NCBI GenBank assembly: GCA_020051175.1
Contig: JAGVJJ010000014.1
Coordinates: 16,193 to 80,192 of the forward strand
Source of the DNA: Bacteroidia bacterium
Lineage (GTDB): Bacteria; Bacteroidota; Bacteroidia; 2-12-FULL-35-15
Direction of reading: 5' to 3'
Length of the DNA: 64,000 nt
Notes under the pieces: generated by a model
What the model saw: the letters and a program-made list of their open reading frames with translations, nothing else
The model's database searches: none
Told to the model about the DNA's origin: nothing
Shown: positions 1 through 7,856 of the stretch, piece after piece
How positions within the stretch are numbered: position 1 is the stretch's first letter
How the letters are laid out: the number at the start of each line of letters is the position of its first letter
Position numbers and translations under genes: made by a program

Positions 1-495
1 TTGCGTAAAACCCGAACAATCAATCCCGAACGGAGTTTTGCCCCCCCACAAATACGGGGCATTCAGATACATCATTGCCGTTTCAATTATTCCCTGCTTG
101 CTATTGGGTAAAATGCCCCGTGTGTACTCTCCCTCATAAGTATAGCTTTGGTTCTCAACGGCACATTCCTTATTGTCATAATTTGGAAGCGCGCTACCCA
201 TTACTATCGGAAAAAACAAAGATGTTTTATCATCCTTTATCAATTGTATCAGCTCATTACTAAAATAAGACTCTGTAGAATTAATTATATCGAATGTATG
301 CTGCTCAATAGGCAAAAACTGCTTTTTATCAATCCAGCCTTCGTAATCATCATAAGCAGTTTTGATATGTAGCCAGTTGCCTTCCCTACCAAAAATTTGA
401 AAATGATCCCCAAACAACAGCTGATTTACCATCTCGCTCCTGTCCGAAGGCTCCTTTCTGCAAGGTACAACACTTAAATTACAAATTCCGTACAT
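1..495 (-). CDS. NlpC/P60 family (C40) peptidase, partial at its 3' end
   Basis: The frame opens at an ATG at 495 and runs leftward off the window edge, giving the first 165 residues. Residues 1 to about 70 resemble a bacterial SH3 domain (FQIFGREGNWLHIK, YEGWIDKKQ), the usual N-terminal part of Bacteroidota C40 peptidases. The last residues read APYLWGG...FGIDCSGFTQ, the NlpC/P60 signature, with the nucleophile at Cys160; the catalytic His lies beyond the edge. The family cleaves peptide bonds in peptidoglycan stem peptides, typically between D-Glu and a diamino acid. I see no classical signal peptide at this start. The family call is firm; substrate and location in the cell are inferred. 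Confidence 0.85.
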   Translation of the reverse strand, partial: MYGICNLSVVPCRKEPSDRSEMVNQLLFGDHFQIFGREGNWLHIKTAYDDYEGWIDKKQFLPIEQHTFDIINSTESYFSNELIQLIKDDKTSLFFPIVMGSALPNYDNKECAVENQSYTYEGEYTRGILPNSKQGIIETAMMYLNAPYLWGGKTPFGIDCSGFTQ

Positions 496-509
496 TATTT
501 TTTGTTGCA

Positions 510-534
510 AGTTTCACGTTAAAAGTTTCACGTT
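510..534. repeat. Short direct repeat AGTTTCACGTT x2
   Basis: Two exact copies of AGTTTCACGTT (510-520 and 524-534) have a 14-base period. They sit just past the 3' end of the four-helix-bundle gene. A related heptad repeat lies on the other side of that gene. Confidence 0.7.
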
Positions 535-545
535 CCAATAACGAG

Positions 546-935
546 TTATTTAAACTTTGTTCCTTTTATTTCGGAGGTATTCAGATATTTAATAAAATTA
601 TTAATCTGTTTACTAATATCTTCGGCTTGCACTTTTAACTTTTCAAACTGTTCCTGTGTAATATGATTTCTGTCAAGTGCCCTATATAATTGAGAACGCA
701 CTTCGCCACAAGAACCTTTCGCGATACTTAAAAATTGTCTAAACTCATTTTTACCATCCCGCTCAAACCCTTCAGCAATGTTGTCCATTACCGAACCACT
801 TGAGCCATTTATCTGATCTCTTAGTTTAAAATCCTTTTCAAAGCTTCCATTCAACGTTAAAGGATAAATATCATTGCAAAGTGTTCTACCTTTTTGCCAA
901 ATCTCTAAATCTTCAAACCTATGAATTGTTGCCAT
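546..935 (-). CDS. Four helix bundle protein (S23 / IVS-type family)
   Basis: This 129-residue protein starts MATIHRFEDLEIWQKGRTL and contains SGSVMDNIAEGFERDG, the hallmark of the four-helix-bundle family (TIGR02436). The family was first found encoded in 23S rRNA intervening sequences and is common as free-standing genes in Bacteroidota. It is predicted to be all-helical and cytoplasmic. Its function is unknown, although binding to nucleic acid has been suggested for the family. There is no rRNA here, so this is a stand-alone copy. Both flanks carry short repeats built on a GTGAAAC/CTGAAAC unit, which may mean the gene moved in as a small cassette. The length is normal for the family. Confidence 0.85.
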   Translation of the reverse strand: MATIHRFEDLEIWQKGRTLCNDIYPLTLNGSFEKDFKLRDQINGSSGSVMDNIAEGFERDGKNEFRQFLSIAKGSCGEVRSQLYRALDRNHITQEQFEKLKVQAEDISKQINNFIKYLNTSEIKGTKFK

Positions 936-953
936 AGCATAACCTGATTTAAC

Positions 954-974
954 TTGAAACCTGAAACCTGAAAC
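954..974. repeat. Heptad repeat (T/C)TGAAAC x3
   Basis: Three consecutive heptads, TTGAAAC CTGAAAC CTGAAAC, fill the gap between the thiolase stop and the four-helix-bundle start. The unit resembles the repeat at 510-534 read on the other strand. Confidence 0.7.
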
Positions 975-983
975 AAAGAAAAA

Positions 984-2162
984 CTAAACCAACTCAATCA
1001 CAACGGCCGATCCACCGCCACCACCATTGCAAATACCGGCAGCACCCAGCTTAGCATTATTTTGTTTTAATACATTTATCAGTGTAACAATGATTCTTGC
1101 ACCCGAACAGCCCAATGGATGGCCTAAAGACACTGCACCACCGTTTACATTTACCTTTTCAGGATTGATGTCAAGTAGTTTAGTATTTACAAGGCCCACC
1201 ACAGAAAATGCCTCGTTTAACTCATAATAATCGATATCACTTGCTTTCAGCTTCGCTTTATCCAGTGCTTTTTTTACAGCCGCTGCCGTAGCAGTGGTGA
1301 ACCATTCCGGGGCTTGCTCTGCATCGGCATACGAGCGAAGGATTGCAATAGGTTTAAGGCCGAGCTTCTCAGCCTTTTCCTTGCTCATCAGCACCAGCGC
1401 TGCAGCGCCATCGTTCATGGTAGATGCATTGGCAGCAGTTACGGTACCATCTTTGATAAAAGCAGGCTTTAACTCCGGTATTTTATCAAATTTCACATTT
1501 TTGTATTCTTCATCTTCTTTAACAATGGTGGTGTCACCTTTACGGCCAGGCACTTCAACCGGAACAATTTCGTCATTGAATTTACCTGCAGCCCATGCAG
1601 CCTGCGAACGTTTGTAGGATTGAATAGCAAATGTATCCTGATCTTCACGTGAAAATTTATACTCTTTAGCACACAACTCCGCTGCATTTCCCATTGGGTA
1701 ATTGTGGTAACAATCGGTCAAGCCGTCTTTTGCCAGGCCATCAATCATGGCTACGTTGCCATATTTATTTCCCCAGCGCATATTTTCAGAGTAAAACGGC
1801 ACCTGGCTCATGTTTTCCATACCACCTGCAACAACAACATCCGCATCGCCACACATAATACTTTGAGCTGCAATTGAAACAGATTTCATTCCGGATGCAC
1901 AGACTTTGTTAACTGTAGTACACTGCACGTTATCCGGTAATCCCGCATATTTAGATGCCTGACGGGCAGGTGCCTGCCCCAGGTTTGCCTGTAATACACT
2001 TCCCATATACACTTCCTGCACTTCTTTTCCATCAAGGCCGGCCTTAGCCAAAGCCCCTTTAATAGCTGTTGCCCCTAACTTTGTTGCAGATATACCTGCA
2101 AGCGCTCCGCCAAAACTACCCATCGGTGTACGCACCGCAGATATGATATATACTTCTTTCAT
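984..2162 (-). CDS. Acetyl-CoA C-acyltransferase (thiolase)
   Basis: A full-length thiolase of 392 residues. It would catalyse reversible condensation or thiolytic cleavage of acyl-CoA, either acetyl-CoA to acetoacetyl-CoA or the last step of beta-oxidation. The nucleophile is Cys88 in NKVCASGMKS. GGAVSLGHPLGCSGARI supplies His348, and GICNGGGGGS supplies the proton-shuttling Cys378. Expected length and an ungapped ending make it a functional enzyme. Biosynthetic and degradative thiolases cannot be told apart here, because no other beta-oxidation or ketone-body genes lie nearby. It appears to be transcribed alone, with a possible TAnnTTTG box at 2204-2211. Confidence 0.93.
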   Translation of the reverse strand: MKEVYIISAVRTPMGSFGGALAGISATKLGATAIKGALAKAGLDGKEVQEVYMGSVLQANLGQAPARQASKYAGLPDNVQCTTVNKVCASGMKSVSIAAQSIMCGDADVVVAGGMENMSQVPFYSENMRWGNKYGNVAMIDGLAKDGLTDCYHNYPMGNAAELCAKEYKFSREDQDTFAIQSYKRSQAAWAAGKFNDEIVPVEVPGRKGDTTIVKEDEEYKNVKFDKIPELKPAFIKDGTVTAANASTMNDGAAALVLMSKEKAEKLGLKPIAILRSYADAEQAPEWFTTATAAAVKKALDKAKLKASDIDYYELNEAFSVVGLVNTKLLDINPEKVNVNGGAVSLGHPLGCSGARIIVTLINVLKQNNAKLGAAGICNGGGGGSAVVIELV

Positions 2163-2478
2163 TATTTTTCTTTCTTATTTTCTTGATTAATTAAAATTGC
2201 CCTCAAATTTAACCTTTATTCCGCGATTTTACCAGTGATTTATTTGCGATTTTTCGCCAATAAAATATTCGAAATAACTTGAAAAACAGAACTTTTATTC
2301 CGATCTTGTATTTTGCGCATCTTTTCATGGGAAAATGTATTTTGCTGCCGTAAAAACAATAGTTAGCACGCACATTTTCGTCAGATAATTTGTGAATAAA
2401 ACTGTGTACAAATGCCTTTGCAGCTTCCGCCATGCATACAAATTATTTTTAATTTCGTAACGTTCCAAAATCTATCTT
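2163..2478. other. Divergent intergenic region, no gene seen
   Basis: This 316-base AT-rich gap separates the divergent thiolase and HD-protein genes. It should hold both promoters. A 74-codon reverse frame (2433-2209) is open here, but it overlaps the likely thiolase promoter box, is very basic and matches no family I know. I see no RNA gene. Confidence 0.5.
2204..2211 (-). promoter_or_regulatory. Possible -7 box (TAAATTTG) of the thiolase gene
   Basis: Read on the reverse strand this is TAAATTTG, a perfect match to the Bacteroidota -7 consensus TAnnTTTG, about 40 bases before the thiolase start. No clear TTTG is found at the expected upstream distance, so this is a weak call. Confidence 0.3.
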
Positions 2479-4545
2479 GTGAAAAAGCTTATTTCCTATA
2501 TACGTCATGGACATCCTGAAGTGTATAAAGCACTCCTTCTTGTACTTGCAATTGCAACCATCGTATATATTTTTCCGAAACAAGGAAAATTTAAATACGA
2601 GTTCCAGAATCTGAAAGGAAAGCCCTGGTATCATGAAGATTTGATTGCTCCCTTTGACTTTGCAATTAAAAAATCACAGGAGGAGCTGGCTGCTGAGCGC
2701 GCAGATATTATTAAAAATTCAAAGCCCTATTTCCGGTACAATTTCAATGTGGTGAATGAGAAAAAATCCCAGCTTTTCAGGGAGTTTAAAGACAAATGGG
2801 ACGATAAAAAAAATAAAAAAATGAAGGACCGGACAATGGCTTTTGCTAAAAGGCTCATTGACTCTATATACAGTAAAGGCATTATTGAACAAACTGATAT
2901 TCTTGACAACAAACCTCCGGACTTCTCTATTTATGTGCTATACAACAATGTAGCCGAAGAGCATGAAATTAAAGACTTTTATACCATTACCTCAGCCTAT
3001 GAATATGTTCAGGAGCAGCTGAAACGCAATGATGCCGCAGCGGACATTAACTTTGTGCTGCCGCTGCTTGAAAATGCCATAGCCCATTCCCTATCATACG
3101 ATAAAGTCACTACCGATAAAGTACTTAAACAGTCGCTGGACGATATTTCTCCTTCCCGCGACATTATTTTAAAAGACCAAAGCATTATATCCAAAGGGGA
3201 AATTATAGATGCAGAAAAGTTTCAGCTGCTCCAATCCCTTAAATGGGAATACGAGCAACAGGCCGGTGGTGCTGGCAGTTATCTGTTTATATTGATTGGA
3301 CAAATACTGATAGTCACCCTGTGCTTAAGCATCTTAATTATATTCCTGGCTGTTTTCAGAAATGATATTTTTTTGGATAATGCAAAGATCACGTTTATCC
3401 TTATCCTTATTATTCTTCAGGTATTGATGACCCGCCTGGCTGTCGACAGTCAGACATTCAGCATTTACCTGATGCCATTTTGTGTACTTCCTATTATTAT
3501 CAGGGTATTTTATGATACACGCATCGCCTTGTTTGTTCACCTTGTTACTGTACTGATTATTGCCTTTATGGCACCCAACCGTTTTGAATTTGCTTTTATG
3601 GAGCTGGTAAGCGGTATGATTGCCATTTTCAGCTTTGTAAATATGCACAACCGCTCACAGATTTTTATCTCGGCTGCGTTGATATTTTTAACCTATAGCA
3701 TCGCATATACCGGAATTACCATCATACAGGAAGGTGGTACCGATGTGCTTACCTGGCAGGATTTTGCATGGTTTGGCGTAAGTGCATTGCTGACATTGTT
3801 CTCTTATCCGCTTATCTTTTTGTTTGAAAAAATATTCGGCTTTATTTCCGATGTTTCACTTCTCGAATTATCCGACACCAATGGCAAGCTGTTGCGTGAA
3901 CTGGCATCCCGTGCTCCGGGCACTTTTCAGCATTCACTGCAGGTGGCTAACCTTGCCGAAGAAGCCATATATTCAATTGGTGGCAATGCCTTGCTTGTAA
4001 GGACCGGGGCATTATACCACGATATTGGTAAAATGGAAATGCCCATGTACTTTATAGAAAATCAGGCAAATGGCGTTAATCCCCATGAGGATATGAATTA
4101 TGACGAAAGTGCGGCTATCATTATCGGACATGTAATTAAAGGGGTGGAAATTGCAAAAAAACATAACCTGCCGGAACAGATCATTGATTTCATCCGTACA
4201 CATCACGGAACTACCATCACTACTTATTTCTACCGTTCCTTTCAAAAAGAATTCCCGGAAGAGCAAATAGATATTGAGAAATTCCGTTATCCCGGCCCTA
4301 TACCGTTTTCGAAAGAAACTGCTGTATTAATGATGGCCGACTCGGTAGAAGCGGCCTCACGAAGCCTGAAAAAATACGATGCTGAAAGTATTGATAACCT
4401 GGTGGAAATGATTATCAATAAACAGATTGAGCTCAACCAGTTTATCAATGCGGATATTACATTTAAGGATATTAATAAACTGAAAAAAATATTCAAGAAA
4501 AAGCTGATGAATATTTACCATTTAAGGGTGGAGTATCCGAGATAA
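2479..4545 (+). CDS. 7TM-HD family phosphohydrolase (PgpH-like, probable cyclic-di-AMP phosphodiesterase)
   Basis: A 688-residue membrane protein starting at GTG 2479. One transmembrane segment lies near residues 17-33, followed by an extracytoplasmic 7TMR-HDED-type domain to about residue 260, then a block of hydrophobic helices (about 265-465). The cytoplasmic C-terminal HD domain has His485 in GTFQHSLQVANLAEE and the HDIG motif at His514-Gly517. This is the architecture of PgpH, whose characterised relatives hydrolyse c-di-AMP to pApA. That activity is inferred from family; the domain order is seen. The GTG start is chosen because the first ATG in frame is far inside the HD region. No partner gene is linked to it. 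Confidence 0.88.
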   Translation: MKKLISYIRHGHPEVYKALLLVLAIATIVYIFPKQGKFKYEFQNLKGKPWYHEDLIAPFDFAIKKSQEELAAERADIIKNSKPYFRYNFNVVNEKKSQLFREFKDKWDDKKNKKMKDRTMAFAKRLIDSIYSKGIIEQTDILDNKPPDFSIYVLYNNVAEEHEIKDFYTITSAYEYVQEQLKRNDAAADINFVLPLLENAIAHSLSYDKVTTDKVLKQSLDDISPSRDIILKDQSIISKGEIIDAEKFQLLQSLKWEYEQQAGGAGSYLFILIGQILIVTLCLSILIIFLAVFRNDIFLDNAKITFILILIILQVLMTRLAVDSQTFSIYLMPFCVLPIIIRVFYDTRIALFVHLVTVLIIAFMAPNRFEFAFMELVSGMIAIFSFVNMHNRSQIFISAALIFLTYSIAYTGITIIQEGGTDVLTWQDFAWFGVSALLTLFSYPLIFLFEKIFGFISDVSLLELSDTNGKLLRELASRAPGTFQHSLQVANLAEEAIYSIGGNALLVRTGALYHDIGKMEMPMYFIENQANGVNPHEDMNYDESAAIIIGHVIKGVEIAKKHNLPEQIIDFIRTHHGTTITTYFYRSFQKEFPEEQIDIEKFRYPGPIPFSKETAVLMMADSVEAASRSLKKYDAESIDNLVEMIINKQIELNQFINADITFKDINKLKKIFKKKLMNIYHLRVEYPR

Positions 4546-4574
4546 TGCCGTATTAACAATAATAGTCTGCCCCG

Positions 4575-4875
4575 GGTCTTCGACAAGCTCAGACTGACCT
4601 ACACACAAATCTATTAACAAACGGGCTGTCAGTCTGAGCCTGTAGAAAACCTTGCGGTGACTTTTGTGAATCCAATCACGGAGTATTCAACGACACACGC
4701 GGACTGTCAGTCTGAGCCTGTCGAAGACCTTGCGGTAGCTTTCGTGAACCCAATCACGGAGTACTCAACGACACACAGAAATTATTTTTCGCTGCCAAAG
4801 CGGGGTGTCAGTCTGAGCCTGTCGAAGACCTTGCGGTAGCTTTCGTGAACCCAATCACGGAGTACTCAACGACAC
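4575..4875. repeat. REP-like repeat cluster: three 70-bp direct copies and one inverted core
   Basis: Direct copies occupy 4627-4696, 4705-4774 and 4806-4875. Each begins TGTCAGTCTGAGCCTG and ends with AACGACAC. The spacers are 8 and 31 bases. An inverted copy of the core lies at 4575-4599 (GGTCTTCGACAAGCTCAGAC...), so transcripts could fold into a strong hairpin. The core TGTCAGTCTGAGCCTGTCGA is a dispersed REP-type sequence I recall from many Bacteroidota genomes; REP elements in general are linked to RAYT transposases, but no RAYT gene lies in this window. The third copy overlaps the last codons and stop of the short-chain dehydrogenase. Confidence 0.85.
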
Positions 4876-5565
4876 TGGAATTATTTTACCATTCATATAC
4901 TGGTGCGCCTTTAATGCAAAATCCGCAATATAAGCAGCCATTTTGTCGGCAGTGAGCGGTGCCTTATATCCCGGAAAAGCTTCTTCCAGCATCTCGGTTT
5001 GTGTAGCGCCAATAGCGAGACAATTAAACGCAATATTACTTTCCTTGTATTCTTCTGCAAGGCACTCTGTTAAACAGGCTACTGCAGCTTTGCTTGAGCT
5101 GTATGCCGATAATCCGGCAAACTTGGCGCTGCCCTGGAATCCGCCCATGCTGCTGATTGTTACCACATGGGCATTCTGCTTACTCTTCATTAATGGTGCA
5201 ACAGCTTGTACCAACCATACAACAGAAAACACATTTACCTTGTATACATATTCCAGGTCATTACCGGTAATTGTTTCAAACGGTTTGTTTACAATGGCTC
5301 CGGCATTGTTTATCAATATATCTACATTCTGAATATGTGATGCAACCTTATTTCTAAGTGCCTGAACCTCCTGCTCATGGCTTAAATCACAAGGAATTGC
5401 AATTACTTTTGCGGGATTGTTCGATGCCGCACACTCTTGTTTCAGCTGGTCTAATTTTTGTACGTTTCTTGCTATGGCAATAATGGTATTGTTTGAGTCG
5501 CTGCTGAACTGCTTTACCAGCTCATACCCGATTCCACGGCTTGCCCCTGTTACAATAATATTCAT
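4855..5565 (-). CDS. SDR family NAD(P)-dependent oxidoreductase
   Basis: This 236-residue classical short-chain dehydrogenase has the cofactor motif TGASRGIG (residues 6-13), NNAG (86-89), and the catalytic Ser139, Tyr155 and Lys159 (YSSSK). Such enzymes reduce or oxidise carbonyl/hydroxyl groups with NAD(P)H in the cytosol; the substrate cannot be read from sequence. Its final residues (VSLSTP) and stop codon lie inside the third copy of the 70-bp repeat. The native 3' end has therefore either been copied with the repeat or replaced by it. The catalytic core is intact, so activity is likely kept. Neighbouring genes give no pathway clue. Confidence 0.9.
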   Translation of the reverse strand: MNIIVTGASRGIGYELVKQFSSDSNNTIIAIARNVQKLDQLKQECAASNNPAKVIAIPCDLSHEQEVQALRNKVASHIQNVDILINNAGAIVNKPFETITGNDLEYVYKVNVFSVVWLVQAVAPLMKSKQNAHVVTISSMGGFQGSAKFAGLSAYSSSKAAVACLTECLAEEYKESNIAFNCLAIGATQTEMLEEAFPGYKAPLTADKMAAYIADFALKAHQYMNGKIIPVSLSTP

Positions 5566-5714
5566 GATTTACACGTTTTTATGCTTTCAAAGAAACGCAA
5601 ATTTTATTAACTTTACCAAATAGAGAGGTAAATGGATGATGAAGATGGAAGAGGTAGGATTCCTATTATAAAATAAAAAATGATTTTTTCATTTATCAGT
5701 GTTCACTGAAATCT

Positions 5715-6263
5715 ATGAATTTACAACTAAAAATAAAACTTCTTTCTGCTTGTCTGCTGATTTCGGCCCTGTGTTTTGCACAGGATAGCGCCATGATCCG
5801 TAAAAATAAGCCACAGGAACGTTTTTGGGACAAAGTGTTTGTTGGCGGTAATTTCGGTGTTCAGCTTGGAACATCCACCTTTATTGATGTTTCACCATTG
5901 ATTGGATACCGCATTACACCTAAATTTTCAGCCGGGATCGGGGCGACTTACCAGTATTTTCATTACAAAGACAGGTATTACGATCTAGAAACAAATGTAT
6001 TTGGAGGCCGTGTATTTGGCCGCTACCTGTTTGCAGATTATTTGTTTGGACATGCCGAATACGAATACCTGAACCTTGAAGCATTCGATTTTATGCCGCG
6101 CAGGCGTGTGGATGTGGTAAGTATCCTGGGTGGTGGAGGTTATATTCAGCGTTTTGGCCGCAATTCAGCTATAGTAGCCATGATCCTATACAACTTTACA
6201 GAATCACTATATACACCTTACAATAATCCTGTTATACGGATTGGGGTTAATTTGGGGTTGTAA
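5715..6263 (+). CDS. Putative outer-membrane beta-barrel protein
   Basis: A 182-residue exported protein with an N-terminal signal peptide (MNLQLKIKLLSACLLISALCF, cleavage probably after CFA). The mature part alternates aromatic and hydrophobic residues in short strands, with repeated Tyr/Phe/Gly patterns such as SAGIGATYQYFHY and GRVFGRYLFADYLFG. It ends in a strand typical of outer-membrane barrels (VIRIGVNLGL). About eight strands seem likely. I do not recognise a named family, so function is unknown. It stands alone, divergent from the short-chain dehydrogenase. Confidence 0.7.
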   Translation: MNLQLKIKLLSACLLISALCFAQDSAMIRKNKPQERFWDKVFVGGNFGVQLGTSTFIDVSPLIGYRITPKFSAGIGATYQYFHYKDRYYDLETNVFGGRVFGRYLFADYLFGHAEYEYLNLEAFDFMPRRRVDVVSILGGGGYIQRFGRNSAIVAMILYNFTESLYTPYNNPVIRIGVNLGL

Positions 6264-6304
6264 GCAGTGAATTTAGTTTTATATGTATTCCTTATGGATA
6301 TTCA

Positions 6305-7210
6305 CTATTTCTGGTTGGGTAATTTTGCAGCTGTTACTGTTCGTGTAAAAAACGCTCCATTATAAATGTTGGCCTGCTTTACCGGAAATAAGTATAGATA
6401 ATTATCGTAGCCTGAAAATTTTGAGAAATTGGAATTTAGATTTTCTACTTCCCTTAATTCTAATCCTTTTCCAATATTATTAAGCATTGTTCCGCTTTGA
6501 TAATAATGATTTAAAGAACAAAATTTGTCGGAAATATTTAAGACCGTATCATTGGATAAATATACACCTGCAGTATGTTTTTGTTTGTAAAAAGATCGCA
6601 TATTGTGGATATTCCCTCCTAATGTAATGGTGGTCCATGTTGGATGTTGAATAATTTGTTTCTTTATTTTGATATATATTAAGCTGTCTCTGTTATCGCT
6701 TGTTTTACTTTCGTCAGAATTTATGTCATAAAAGAAAATTGAAACTTTTGGATCCCTGTTCAATAATAAAATTGCGGAAGCCCAGCCAGTTGATGCTCGG
6801 CCATCAGCCGAAGCTACCGAAAAAAACTCGGATTGATAAACACTACTATCTGTCCTATTTTTTAAGAATGATAACATTAGCTCAGAAGGAATCTCAAAGC
6901 CAACTTGCAAACTATCACCATTTGCACTAAAAAGGCTTGTCAGACCGGTTACAAAACCCGCTGGTTCATTTGTACCATGCATTTCACCAACCATAATCAG
7001 TTTGTTGCTGTGTAACAAATCATAAACTGCATTATCTAAACTATCCAGCCTGTCGATTTTAATTGCATCCGTTTTTAAGAGTGTTCCGGAATCTTGCCCA
7101 TTTGCACTTAGATAAGTAAGTGCGGTGGTAAATAGAATAAATACAAACCTCAACATATATTTAATGTTGAAACTTTTGTAAACAGAACTTACTTTAAACA
7201 AACAATTCAT
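6305..7210 (-). CDS. Exported protein resembling the EreA/ChaN-type superfamily
   Basis: A 301-residue protein with an N-terminal hydrophobic segment. Methionine 19 (codon ending at 7156) would give a more ordinary signal peptide, but the upstream start lies only 3 bases past the previous stop, as in coupled genes. After the signal comes LIMVGEMHGTNEPAGF, the GE.HG motif seen in erythromycin-esterase-like and ChaN-like proteins, and later GFEIPSELM and TLGGNIHNMRS, which fit the same fold. Enzymatic role and substrate are unknown. It is the last gene of a four-gene cluster headed by an ECF sigma factor. The superfamily assignment rests on motifs only. Confidence 0.6.
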   Translation of the reverse strand: MNCLFKVSSVYKSFNIKYMLRFVFILFTTALTYLSANGQDSGTLLKTDAIKIDRLDSLDNAVYDLLHSNKLIMVGEMHGTNEPAGFVTGLTSLFSANGDSLQVGFEIPSELMLSFLKNRTDSSVYQSEFFSVASADGRASTGWASAILLLNRDPKVSIFFYDINSDESKTSDNRDSLIYIKIKKQIIQHPTWTTITLGGNIHNMRSFYKQKHTAGVYLSNDTVLNISDKFCSLNHYYQSGTMLNNIGKGLELREVENLNSNFSKFSGYDNYLYLFPVKQANIYNGAFFTRTVTAAKLPNQK

Positions 7211-7213
7211 TTC

Positions 7214-7825
7214 CTATTCAACAAACGGTTCCAGCGAAAATATAATCGTTAAAACCCCTGTAGCACTCACTTTCTTTTTTTTCGCTTTTATCACCGTCTG
7301 TCCTTTAAACTTATCTATTTTCTCAAGTAAAACATAGCCGGGTTCCCAGTCTTCGATTTCCCTCAATGCATTTATACATTTCCAATGTATTCCATCCAGC
7401 CTGTAAGCATTTATTTTGGCATCAAAGTATGCTGCACGCCCGTTCATTACAAATAGCGGTGTTAAATCTTTAAAATAAGCCTTTCCATTGTCCAATATTT
7501 TCACTTGTATGCGAACAGTATCGGTGGTTTTATTTTCCAGATCAGCGATTTCAACCTTCACTTTCTTATTAAAGAACCTGTTGTAGTCGAACTTACCTGA
7601 ACTGTTCGGAATTGGTGCAACGCACTGCTTAACAGGATATTGACGCCCATTTTTTTTTACCCCTTCCTGAAACTGAAAAAAGGCCATATCGGCCTTTATA
7701 TAAACGGAATCCCGTTTAAACTTAGCGATTTTTATTGTACCAGCCCTTTTTACAGTATCCTCCTGGCCAAAAAAGTGAAAAGAATAAAAAACAAAAAATA
7801 AAAAAAATGCCAGGTATTTATCCAT
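7214..7825 (-). CDS. Exported protein of unknown function
   Basis: This 203-residue protein has a signal peptide rich in Phe (MDKYLAFFLFFVFYSFHFFG, cleavage before QEDT). The mature part is basic and beta-rich, with a C-terminal run of Lys (KAKKKK). I recognise no domain. It lies 31 bases downstream of the anti-sigma-like gene and 3 bases upstream of the EreA/ChaN-like gene, which suggests one transcript with the sigma factor and a role in the envelope. That role is inferred from position only. Confidence 0.6.
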   Translation of the reverse strand: MDKYLAFFLFFVFYSFHFFGQEDTVKRAGTIKIAKFKRDSVYIKADMAFFQFQEGVKKNGRQYPVKQCVAPIPNSSGKFDYNRFFNKKVKVEIADLENKTTDTVRIQVKILDNGKAYFKDLTPLFVMNGRAAYFDAKINAYRLDGIHWKCINALREIEDWEPGYVLLEKIDKFKGQTVIKAKKKKVSATGVLTIIFSLEPFVE

Positions 7826-7856
7826 ATTCCCTCCCTCACACTATTTGGAAAGCCTG

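Noticed and set aside
546..935. 23S rRNA intervening sequence
   Set aside because: The S23-type gene is flanked by protein genes and no rRNA sequence is present.
2209..2433. 74-codon reverse frame between the thiolase and HD-protein genes
   Set aside because: It covers the likely thiolase promoter box, is very rich in Lys, Arg and Phe, and matches no known family.
4657..4839. Open frame through the 70-bp repeats
   Set aside because: Its translation is only the repeat units read twice; no protein character beyond this.
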